This document shows positions 1 to 5,270 of a DNA stretch of 8,788 bases, piece after piece. Position 1 is the stretch's first letter, and every line of letters begins with the position of its first letter. This stretch comes from Patescibacteria group bacterium (GTDB taxonomy: Bacteria > Patescibacteriota > Minisyncoccia > Phycocordibacterales > SBAW01): contig JAUPWA010000053.1 of NCBI GenBank assembly GCA_030916835.1, positions 1-8,788 of the forward strand. Direction: 5' to 3'. The notes below the pieces were generated by a model, which saw nothing but the letters and a program-made list of their open reading frames with translations, was not told the origin of the DNA and did no database searches. Position numbers and translations under genes: made by a program.

Positions 1-920
1 CGGGATTCTCCTCGCCTCGTAGGTTTGTATGTCAGAGAGTCAAATTCTGCCACCTTAAAATCAAGTCTGCGAGTCACTGTGTTTTCTCGCAGCCACGGCC
101 GTACTGAGCGATACTGCCCTATATGGCCAGCAAGCGATTTGGTGCTTTTTGCATCTCGGTCACGAGTACCGAGTGCAAGCCAAGCATCAAGCGCTCGCTC
201 AAATTTCTTTTGGGTTTCCTCACCAAGGGCTAAACCGCCACTACCCAAAAGGCGCAGGCCAGTGATTTCAATCGCATCTACGCCCCGAGTACAGATGCGG
301 GTTTTTTGCCAATTAATTTCAAACCCTGCTTCTCCTACTATCTTGTGTATCCTCTTTCTTAGTGAGGAAACAAAAGGTTGTTGTTTTGAGGAAAAGGTTA
401 AATCATCAGCGTATCGTGAATAGACTACTCGCTTCTCCCCTTTCATCTGCAAGGCCTCGCGAAGAGGATTATCAACAAGCACCTCACAGTAGAGGTTAAA
501 CAAGAATGGTGACGCTGGCCCCCCTTGCATCAGCTCGCCGCTTTCCAAGAAGCAGTATTGCTGAAGAAAATCGAGCACCTCTTCTGCGGTCCCCAGCTCT
601 GGCAAAAGATCAAGAAGAATTTCACAGAGACGCTTTGCGCTCACGTGCGGAAAAGCATTTTTAAAATCTAACAGATAAAAATACTTTCCGTGTTCGTGAC
701 GCAGTACGTTATGCACTGGTGAGCTACCATGTACAAACGCAGTAGCGCTCGGAAAGGTAATGCCGCTTGCTTGCAGTAGTGCAACGAAGCGTCGCTGTAC
801 TCTCTTTAGCGCTTCTGACGGCTTGGTTATAAGCCTGGTTGAGCCATTCTTTTTGCTGACTTTGACGACTTTGTATGTGAGAAGCTCTGTGCTTCCCGCA
901 AGCACACGAGAAATAAGCAC
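1..920 (-). CDS. Retron-type reverse transcriptase (3' end cut by the window edge)
   Basis: This is an RNA-directed DNA polymerase of the retron type; 306 codons are visible and the C-terminus lies beyond the left edge. Seen in the frame: basic N-terminal segment KKNGSTRLITKPS; NVLRH at residues 71-75, matching the retron NAxxH motif with Ala replaced by Val; the first catalytic Asp in LLDFKNAF (D85); QGGPASP at 132-138, the standard QGxxxSP of RT domain 4; the catalytic box YADDLTFS at 170-177; NWQK at 203-206; and ITGL at 219-222, equivalent to the retron VTG motif. The frame is open from a TAG at 954-956. No ATG lies between, but a GTG at 918-920 sits five nucleotides after a perfect AAGGAGG, so I chose it. 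Known family role: it uses the upstream structured RNA as template and primer to make msDNA. A retron-like ncRNA does lie upstream on this strand. Alternatives are Abi or UG-type RTs. The SP box argues against a DGR RT. Confidence 0.9.
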   Translation of the reverse strand, partial: MLISRVLAGSTELLTYKVVKVSKKNGSTRLITKPSEALKRVQRRFVALLQASGITFPSATAFVHGSSPVHNVLRHEHGKYFYLLDFKNAFPHVSAKRLCEILLDLLPELGTAEEVLDFLQQYCFLESGELMQGGPASPFLFNLYCEVLVDNPLREALQMKGEKRVVYSRYADDLTFSSKQQPFVSSLRKRIHKIVGEAGFEINWQKTRICTRGVDAIEITGLRLLGSGGLALGEETQKKFERALDAWLALGTRDRDAKSTKSLAGHIGQYRSVRPWLRENTVTRRLDFKVAEFDSLTYKPTRRGES

Positions 921-925
921 AGTTG

Positions 926-932
926 CCTCCTT
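926..932 (-). promoter_or_regulatory. Strong Shine-Dalgarno site of the reverse transcriptase
   Basis: AAGGAGG on the minus strand ends five nucleotides before the GTG at 918-920. It decides the non-ATG start of the RT, since no ATG is in frame after the upstream stop. Confidence 0.8.
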
Positions 933-980
933 GTCAGTACATCCATAGGTACCCTAACAGATGTGAGTGGGTGGTCAACT

Positions 981-1011
981 AATATTAAAATAGGCGACCG
1001 ATTGGCCGCCT
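981..1011 (-). terminator. Terminator-like hairpin between the retron RNA and the RT gene
   Basis: On the minus strand AGGCGGCC-AATC-GGTCGCCT (1011 to 992) forms eight pairs, one a G-U wobble, followed by the A/T-rich tract ATTTTAATATT. On the plus strand the wobble becomes an A-C mismatch, so the structure favours minus-strand RNA. It could partly terminate the ncRNA transcript and limit read-through into the RT, or it may be the 3' boundary of the ncRNA. The T-tract is broken by A residues, so efficiency is uncertain. Confidence 0.45.
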
Positions 1012-1036
1012 TTGCTGAGAATCAGCGCCTCAGCGT

Positions 1037-1047
1037 GGCTTGGGGAT
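1037..1047 (-). repeat. Retron a2 arm (3' inverted repeat)
   Basis: ATCCCCAAGCC on the minus strand pairs over its full length with the a1 arm at 1259-1269. In retrons reverse transcription begins next to this stem, so the template would start at about 1048. Confidence 0.7.
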
Positions 1048-1069
1048 CATCATGTGTCGTCTGAGGCTC

Positions 1070-1126
1070 AGGAGGTGACGAGTGAGCTTGATCGGACAGC
1101 CATCGGCTGACCAGCAAGTCCCTCCT
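1070..1126 (-). other. Long interrupted hairpin, candidate msd template
   Basis: In minus-strand RNA the outer stem AGGAGGGAC pairs with GTC(A)CCTCCT, nine pairs with one bulged A. A short CTTG/CAAG helix is possible inside. The tip is GGTCAGCC-GAT-GGCTGTCC, seven pairs with one T-T mismatch and a three-base loop. A 57-nt imperfect rod of this kind is what the msd of a retron looks like. On the plus strand the same outer arm mimics a Shine-Dalgarno sequence. Confidence 0.65.
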
Positions 1127-1165
1127 AACAAATCATCACTTTATCTTTTTTCAAAGCTCGGTGAT

Positions 1166-1186
1166 GTAGCTCTTCTGAGAGCCTAC
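1166..1186 (-). other. msr-like stem-loop
   Basis: On the minus strand GTAG(G)CTCT-CAGA-AGAGCTAC forms eight Watson-Crick pairs with one bulged G and a four-base loop. A competing stem, TTCTGGGA with TCTCAGAA (1190-1197 with 1173-1180), overlaps it. Either would be a plausible RT-recognition hairpin in the msr. Confidence 0.55.
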
Positions 1187-1258
1187 GCTTCCCAGAATCT
1201 AGTAAGGCACGGTCTGCACCCAACGACACACTTACCTCTAAGAAAAATCTTAAGAAGA

Positions 1259-1269
1259 ATCCCCAAGCC
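1259..1269 (-). repeat. Retron a1 arm (5' inverted repeat)
   Basis: GGCTTGGGGAT on the minus strand is the exact reverse complement of the sequence at 1037-1047, 211 nt away. Such a pair is expected by chance in only about one in a hundred regions of this size. It would be the 5' end of the msr. Confidence 0.7.
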
Positions 1270-1303
1270 TGCTGTAAACCCCGTAGGGCCACCAGCTGCA
1301 CCT

Positions 1304-1331
1304 ACAGTACCACGAGCGCAGCTTGCTTCAA
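1304..1331 (-). promoter_or_regulatory. Candidate promoter of the retron transcript
   Basis: On the minus strand TTGAAG (1331-1326), a 16-nt spacer and TACTGT (1309-1304) preceded by TG in the extended -10 position. It would start transcription near 1297, about 28 nt before the a1 arm, as expected for a retron RNA cotranscribed with its RT. The -10 hexamer is a weak match. Confidence 0.4.
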
Positions 1332-1351
1332 AACCCCTAACCCGCTATAAC
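1323..1351 (+). promoter_or_regulatory. Candidate promoter of the gene at 1379
   Basis: TTGCTT (1323-1328), exactly 17 nt, then TATAAC (1346-1351). It overlaps the -35 region of the candidate retron promoter on the other strand, so the two divergent units would share polymerase-binding DNA. Confidence 0.45.
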
Positions 1352-1372
1352 TCCTGTGGAAGTTAACAGGAG
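1351..1372 (+). promoter_or_regulatory. Inverted repeat covering the ribosome binding site of the gene at 1379
   Basis: CTCCTGT (1351-1357) and ACAGGAG (1366-1372) are perfect 7-nt arms around an 8-nt loop. The second arm contains the AGGAG Shine-Dalgarno site, six nucleotides before ATG 1379. In RNA that includes both arms the site would be masked; in DNA it is a dyad directly after the -10 box, a typical operator position. Which role applies depends on the unknown transcription start. Confidence 0.45.
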
Positions 1373-1378
1373 CTTAAG

Positions 1379-2491
1379 ATGATAATCGAACCCTTGTATG
1401 AGGCGACGGAAGCGATCATCAACGAGCTCTTGGCTCGTTGGCGGTCCACACCGAAGCGGTATCCGTTCAATCGGCCTGACGCTATTATTCCGCAAAAGAT
1501 TATCCCGGACTGGTTGCGAGAAAACAAACAAATTTTCGCAAATTGGTATGTTGCCGTGTGCTTACACATGAAAGGACGCATCACGAGTCTTGATGCGTTT
1601 CGTGGGCATATTCGTGTTGCTGAGAAATATCCCGAATTCTATATCCCCCGCATAGTGCGTTGGCATTCAGACGATACTCTTATTAAGATTCTTACTGAGT
1701 GTCGGCTGACGAGCGATCATCGTAATGTAATACGAGATTGGCGTATGAACACAATGCATCTGGACACCTATTATCATGGTAACGCGATCAATCTTTTGAA
1801 AGGTCTTACTTCATGGGAAGAGGCCATACGCAGAATAAAAAATAAGCGTACTAAAAAAGAACGCAAAGAAGCTGGCTACGCTGGTGAAGGCCTGAATGGC
1901 TTTCAAGAAAAAATGGTATCAATGCTGCTGTACTTCTTTGATTGGGAGGGATGGCTTGATCCTCGATTCCCCTACCCGTCACCGTCAGATATTCAAAATA
2001 TCAGAGCTGCTATTGCGGGTGGTGCGCTGCGTATCATAGATCCTGATTCGACTCGGCGTCATGACTTTTTTACTGCGCCATGGCGCGAGATGGTCTTGAG
2101 GTATATTAGGGAAAGAAATGAAAATCCAATTGATGTGGCGGATGTCCTTTGGCTGTTTGGGAATCTTATGTGTGGAAATTCACCACTTACAGAAACCAGG
2201 ATAGATGAAGGAATAAACGGCTCCGGTTTGTTTGACGAAGAGAACCTACCTCATCATCTGGGTGTTGAGAAGTTTCTTCATCCAGCCTATCGCAGGCGGC
2301 TAGAGGAAACCTGTCTGGTATGCCCCTTCCGTAAATTTTGTCACTTGGTAATCCCGGCACAGCCCTATTACAAGAAAGGCATTGTCGATTTACGCCGAAG
2401 GATAAAGATGGAAGAGCATATAGATATATCGCAATTATCTGAACCGGTCTACTTTGACAAAGCCCCCAATTTAGAATTTAAGTTTAGTTAA
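1379..2491 (+). CDS. Distant HhH-GPD / endonuclease III-like protein, possible DNA glycosylase
   Basis: This is a 370-residue soluble protein, divergent from the retron and with a good AGGAG site before ATG 1379. I do not recognise a named family, but the layout resembles base-excision DNA glycosylases. A helical N-terminal half is followed by GFQEKMVSMLLYFF (174-187, K178) and PYPSPSDIQNIR, whose D204 sits where the catalytic Asp of the HhH-GPD fold stands (VDTHVxR in endonuclease III). Next comes DVLWLFGNLMC with C265, matching the helix that carries the first cluster cysteine, then CLVCPFRKFC with C312, C315 and C321 in C-x2-C-x5-C spacing, as in the [4Fe-4S] loop of Nth and MutY. If so, about 46 residues are inserted between the first and second cysteines, where Nth has six. 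No clear GxG hairpin of the HhH is visible. It could repair damaged bases or act on the retron DNA (inference), or belong to another helical nuclease family. Confidence 0.5.
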   Translation: MIIEPLYEATEAIINELLARWRSTPKRYPFNRPDAIIPQKIIPDWLRENKQIFANWYVAVCLHMKGRITSLDAFRGHIRVAEKYPEFYIPRIVRWHSDDTLIKILTECRLTSDHRNVIRDWRMNTMHLDTYYHGNAINLLKGLTSWEEAIRRIKNKRTKKERKEAGYAGEGLNGFQEKMVSMLLYFFDWEGWLDPRFPYPSPSDIQNIRAAIAGGALRIIDPDSTRRHDFFTAPWREMVLRYIRERNENPIDVADVLWLFGNLMCGNSPLTETRIDEGINGSGLFDEENLPHHLGVEKFLHPAYRRRLEETCLVCPFRKFCHLVIPAQPYYKKGIVDLRRRIKMEEHIDISQLSEPVYFDKAPNLEFKFS

Positions 2492-2492
2492 C

Positions 2493-2515
2493 CCCGGCAA
2501 TTACGCCGGGTTTTC
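2493..2515 (+). terminator. Rho-independent terminator of the gene at 1379
   Basis: CCCGGC-AATTAC-GCCGGG (2493-2510) is followed by TTTTC. It starts two nucleotides after the plus-strand stop and ends directly at the stop codon of the convergent ychF gene, so it separates the converging units. On the ychF side the downstream tract is weak. Confidence 0.8.
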
Positions 2516-3619
2516 TTATGAATGGAGAAATTCCATTACGTCGCCGTCACGCACGATATACTCTTTGCCTTCTGTACGCACGAGGCCCTGCGAGCGCGCT
2601 GCAGCAAACGAGCCTGCGGTGATGAGCTCGTGCCAGTTAATAACCTCTGCGCGGATAAACTTGTCTTTAAAATCACCATGGATAGCCGCACCCGCCTCTG
2701 GTGCAGTTGAGTCTTTACGAATAGTCCATGCGCGAGTCTCCTCTGGGCCGGTTGTGTAAAAGCTCATAAGGCCAAGTAGTGAGTACCCTGCTTTAATAAG
2801 GTCGTTAATACCATCATCAAACACACCGTACTCCTGGCGGAAAGATGTTTTGTCTTCAGGGTGCAGGTCGCGCAGCTCGCTCTCGATATTGGCGTCGACG
2901 GTTACATAATGAGCACCGTTAGCTGCAATAAACTCCAGCAAACGCCCAAAGCGGCCATCGCTTACCTCGTCGAGATTGTGCCCGCCTGCTTCGCGATTAA
3001 GTACATAGAGCATTGGCTTCATAGTTAGCAGGTGCAGGCCTTTGATAGCCAAACGCTCCTCTGGCGTGTAGTCGGCAATGCTCGCTAGCTTCCCCGCTTG
3101 GAGCATCTCATTTGCTTTATTGACCGCCGCATACTCCACTTGCACTTCTTTTGCGCCGCGTTTTATATCGCGCTCAAGTGCGTTGAGACGCTTCTCAACC
3201 GTATCAAGGTCGGCAAAGGTGAGCTCGAGGTTGATTATCTCAATGTCACGCACTGGGTCTACCTCGCCCTCCTCAACATGCACAATGTTTGGATTATCGA
3301 ACACCCGCACAACCTGCGCTATGGCATCTACCTCGCGGATATGGGAGAGAAATTGGTTGCCAAGACCCTCGCCCTGGGCAGCACCCTTCACGAGGCCTGC
3401 AATGTCGACAAACTCAACTATAGCGGGAACCTTTTTTTCTGAGTTTGAAAATTCAGCGAGGCGGTCTACGCGCTCGTCCGGCACCGCAACAACACCAACC
3501 GATGGGTCGATAGTAGCAAACGGATAGTTTGCGGCTAGGACACTCTTTTTGGTAAGCGCATTAAAAAGGGTCGATTTACCGACGTTTGGAAGGCCTACAA
3601 TCCCAATCGAAATCTGCAT
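2516..3619 (-). CDS. ychF: YchF/Ola1-type P-loop ATPase
   Basis: This is a universal translation-associated P-loop ATPase of the Obg-related YchF/OLA1 family, a cytosolic ribosome-binding protein. From the chosen ATG it has 367 residues; E. coli YchF has 363. Seen: the Walker A/G1 motif GLPNVGKST at residues 9-17; NYPFATIDPSVGVV in the switch I area; the G3 region FVDIAGLVKGAAQGEGLGNQFL; a helical coiled-coil arm (roughly 125-210, with the NLELTFADLDTVEKRLNALE heptad-like stretch); and a C-terminal TGS-type domain ending in TEGKEYIVRDGDVMEFLHS. Thirteen extra codons from a GTG at 3658 are open, but the conserved start is MQISIGIVGLPNVGKS. No Shine-Dalgarno is visible before it. The G4 segment reads VLNREAGG where E. 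coli has NVNE, so the NxxE nucleotide-specificity motif is altered. The gene lies 51 nt after the L,D-transpeptidase and may be read through from it. Confidence 0.96.
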   Translation of the reverse strand: MQISIGIVGLPNVGKSTLFNALTKKSVLAANYPFATIDPSVGVVAVPDERVDRLAEFSNSEKKVPAIVEFVDIAGLVKGAAQGEGLGNQFLSHIREVDAIAQVVRVFDNPNIVHVEEGEVDPVRDIEIINLELTFADLDTVEKRLNALERDIKRGAKEVQVEYAAVNKANEMLQAGKLASIADYTPEERLAIKGLHLLTMKPMLYVLNREAGGHNLDEVSDGRFGRLLEFIAANGAHYVTVDANIESELRDLHPEDKTSFRQEYGVFDDGINDLIKAGYSLLGLMSFYTTGPEETRAWTIRKDSTAPEAGAAIHGDFKDKFIRAEVINWHELITAGSFAAARSQGLVRTEGKEYIVRDGDVMEFLHS

Positions 3620-3663
3620 AATGTGGCCACTGTACACTATTTTCTGACAATCGCCCACAGCAG

Positions 3664-3684
3664 TTGTGCATTAGTCCTGCACAA
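3664..3684 (-). other. Perfect hairpin over the L,D-transpeptidase stop codon
   Basis: TTGTGCA and TGCACAA are 7-nt perfect arms around a 7-nt loop that contains the stop codon of the upstream gene. No U-tract follows on the minus strand, so it is not a standard terminator. It may protect the mRNA 3' end or weakly separate the gene from ychF. Confidence 0.45.
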
Positions 3685-4633
3685 TCACCTTTGTACCCAC
3701 GGTCGCCCACTCATACAGTTTTTTAGCTGAGTCCAGAGGAAGGTTCACGCAGCCGTGTGACCAAGGTTGGCCAAACTTGTCATGCCAATAGGCTCCGTGG
3801 ATAACAGCACCATCTTGAGTAAAGTATAAATTCCAGGGCACGCCCGGCAGGTCATACTCTTGGTCACTAATACCCGGCAATGGCCCTTGCATATAGCGAC
3901 TCGGCGTCTTCTTGTAAATAGTAAACTCGCCAGCGGGGGTTGGGGTAAGCTCTAAACCTGTGGAAACATGCTCACTCATAAACAGCACATCCTCATCGTA
4001 CGCATACAGCATTTGCTCTGAGCGATCAACTACAATAGTTTTTATGGGAGCTGGGTCGGGCGTCCTATACGTTTCTCCTGGATCATAAAATGAAGAGACT
4101 ACATCTGCCGCCACGTACCAGTCGCTCGTTACACGCTCGGGATGATGGAGATTGTTGTCGACCGCGATGTTATACCACGTCCTCCCGTTAGCAACGACCA
4201 CCTCGGCAATTTTAAGCACCACTCCTTTACGCAGGTTAGCAACAATAGAGGCGTTGGTGTCTGGCGCTGAGCGCATATGTACACAGTCCCCTGAGTACGC
4301 GTGGCCACAACCCTCTGTTACTGCAAGATAGGGAGACTGCTCCTTGGGTGGAGTGCTCGACGCGGTCACTAGTATGGTTACGGTGGTGGTACCTTGAGGT
4401 ACCTCCGAGGTCACTGTTGCTTGCGTCTGCGTAGTGACTGGTGTGACGAGCGCGTCCGCATCGGCGTATGCTTGAGCGGCGGTCGGGACAGGAGTTAGGG
4501 CTGGCGCTGCTTGCGAACGGGGTGTATATAACCCAAGAATATTTTGTGGGGCCCAGGCCACCACAAGCCACAAGAGCGCACAAAAAAACGGCGCGTATAT
4601 AACGAGTTTCCAAGTTACTTGCTCAGTATCCAT
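3671..4633 (-). CDS. Membrane-anchored L,D-transpeptidase (YkuD) with SH3-like domain
   Basis: This enzyme forms or remodels peptidoglycan cross-links through an active-site cysteine; 320 residues. Seen: one N-terminal membrane segment (about 8-27, LVIYAPFFCALLWLVVAW); a Pro/Thr/Ala-rich extracytoplasmic linker (about 35-95); an SH3-like region with VHMRSAPDTNASIVANLRKG and a WYVAADVV end strand; then the YkuD domain beginning IKTIVVDRSEQMLYAYDED, with H279 in IHGAYWHDKFG and the catalytic SHGCVN motif (H293, C295). It is anchored outside the membrane with the catalytic domain toward the wall. The start at 4633 follows AGGAGA and overlaps the stop of the upstream oxidoreductase gene as TAATG, pointing to translational coupling. 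An upstream extension of 19 codons is open but would lie inside that gene. Two cysteines in the SH3 region (GCGHAYSGDC) might form a disulfide. Confidence 0.94.
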   Translation of the reverse strand: MDTEQVTWKLVIYAPFFCALLWLVVAWAPQNILGLYTPRSQAAPALTPVPTAAQAYADADALVTPVTTQTQATVTSEVPQGTTTVTILVTASSTPPKEQSPYLAVTEGCGHAYSGDCVHMRSAPDTNASIVANLRKGVVLKIAEVVVANGRTWYNIAVDNNLHHPERVTSDWYVAADVVSSFYDPGETYRTPDPAPIKTIVVDRSEQMLYAYDEDVLFMSEHVSTGLELTPTPAGEFTIYKKTPSRYMQGPLPGISDQEYDLPGVPWNLYFTQDGAVIHGAYWHDKFGQPWSHGCVNLPLDSAKKLYEWATVGTKVIVQD

Positions 4634-5247
4634 TATTCTCCTAGTCGCCCAAGACGTATAACTTTTTTGCGCCACTCGTTCCACTTCCACTCGGGAGCTT
4701 TTTCAGATGGGCCGAAGCGAGTGATGCGAGCATCGTATCCTACAAACCACAAAATGTTTCTATAAATTTCGTTGGTGTAGTCACCAATGGAGAGCCAAAT
4801 CTTAAATGGGTGCGAGCCAGAGAGTACAATGACGCGCGCCGTCTTGCCTTTCATGAGACGATTCCAAAGTCCTAAGTGCGCTCCAACACCCGTCTTTTTA
4901 TAGCTAAAGCAAAACCCGGGCAGCCACATGCGGTCAAAAAGGCCTTTGAGCAGTGCGGGCATGGTCCCCCACCAATTGGGATACACGATAACAAAATGGT
5001 CGGCCCACTTGAGCGCCTCTTGCAGAGCTCTCAAGTCAGGCTCAAGTTCTTGGATGGTGCGGTACCCATGATGCAAAATGGGGTCAAATTTCATTTCACC
5101 TACGTTAAAACGTCGCACCTCATGGCCTGCTTTGCGCGCAGCAGATTCATACAAAAGCGCCAACTCACTCGAGCGAGTTTGTGCCGTGTCGGGGTGGCCT
5201 AGCAGTACGACAATTTTCTTGTGCGTGGGTCGACTAAAAAAACTCAT
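4633..5247 (-). CDS. Flavodoxin-fold NAD(P)H oxidoreductase (NQO/MdaB/KefF type)
   Basis: This is a 204-residue protein of the flavodoxin-like quinone reductase family, probably FMN- or FAD-dependent and cytosolic. Seen: a first beta strand and phosphate loop KKIVVLLGHPDTAQTRSS; RRFNVGEMKFDPILHHGY, which is the position of the family's 'L...FDP' segment; the strand and loop VIVYPNWWGTMPALLKGLFDRMWLPGFCFSYKK, the most diagnostic part; and a later strand ARVIVLSGSHP. It transfers hydride from NAD(P)H to quinones or similar acceptors; the true substrate cannot be read from the sequence. It starts at ATG 5247 with no Shine-Dalgarno, and a TATACT box lies eight nucleotides upstream, so its mRNA may be nearly leaderless. 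Its stop overlaps the start of the L,D-transpeptidase, making a two-gene unit. Confidence 0.9.
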   Translation of the reverse strand: MSFFSRPTHKKIVVLLGHPDTAQTRSSELALLYESAARKAGHEVRRFNVGEMKFDPILHHGYRTIQELEPDLRALQEALKWADHFVIVYPNWWGTMPALLKGLFDRMWLPGFCFSYKKTGVGAHLGLWNRLMKGKTARVIVLSGSHPFKIWLSIGDYTNEIYRNILWFVGYDARITRFGPSEKAPEWKWNEWRKKVIRLGRLGE

Positions 5248-5255
5248 TACTCAAA

Positions 5256-5261
5256 AGTATA
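5256..5261 (-). promoter_or_regulatory. -10 box of the oxidoreductase gene, near-leaderless start
   Basis: TATACT on the minus strand ends eight nucleotides before ATG 5247, so a start seven bases downstream would leave a leader of about two nucleotides. No good -35 is visible, and the box lies in the 23-nt gap after the membrane-protein gene. Confidence 0.4.
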
Positions 5262-5270
5262 CACGCAAAT

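Larger units (their letters stand above)
1037..1269 (-). ncRNA. Candidate retron msr-msd non-coding RNA
   Basis: This is a probable structured retron RNA upstream of, and on the same strand as, the reverse transcriptase. The ends are exact reverse complements of 11 nt (GGCTTGGGGAT at the 5' end, ATCCCCAAGCC at the 3' end) and would form the a1:a2 stem, extendable inward by one U-G pair. Between them, in RNA order, are: a GTAAG/CTTAC stem (1231-1235 with 1202-1206); a hairpin of eight pairs with one bulged G (1186-1166); an ATCAC/GTGAT stem around an A-rich loop (about 1165-1135); and a long interrupted hairpin (1126-1070) that would be the msd. The 3' end lies 116 nt before the RT start. Retrons are known to have this order: a1, msr hairpins, msd hairpin, a2, RT. 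The branching guanosine cannot be assigned with confidence; a G in the TTAG just after the a1 side (near 1238) is one option. No similarity search was possible, so the call rests on architecture and the adjacent RT. Confidence 0.72.

Noticed and set aside
1..920. Diversity-generating retroelement RT
   Set aside because: These are common in this phylum, but DGR RTs carry a SQ-type motif in domain 4, whereas this has QGGPASP. No template/variable repeat pair was seen in the window, and the upstream RNA fits a retron.
827..946. A 39-codon minus-strand frame from ATG 946 overlapping the RT start
   Set aside because: It has no Shine-Dalgarno and runs out of frame into the RT gene; most likely chance.
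25..948. Plus-strand frames at 25-423 and 760-948
   Set aside because: They lie opposite the reverse transcriptase, whose motifs are clear, and encode nothing recognisable.
1082..1366. A 94-codon plus-strand frame with GTG start and a good-looking AGGAGG site
   Set aside because: The AGGAGG is one arm of the msd-like hairpin on the other strand, the frame covers almost all of the candidate retron RNA, the protein shows no recognisable domain, and its codon pattern is not gene-like. A real small gene is not excluded.
3620..3658. Longer ychF from GTG 3658
   Set aside because: The family begins just before the GxxxxGKS motif; the extra 13 codons are not family-like and have no ribosome site.
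4634..4690. Earlier start of the L,D-transpeptidase inside the oxidoreductase gene
   Set aside because: The ATG at 4633 has AGGAGA at correct spacing and forms a TAATG overlap with the upstream stop.
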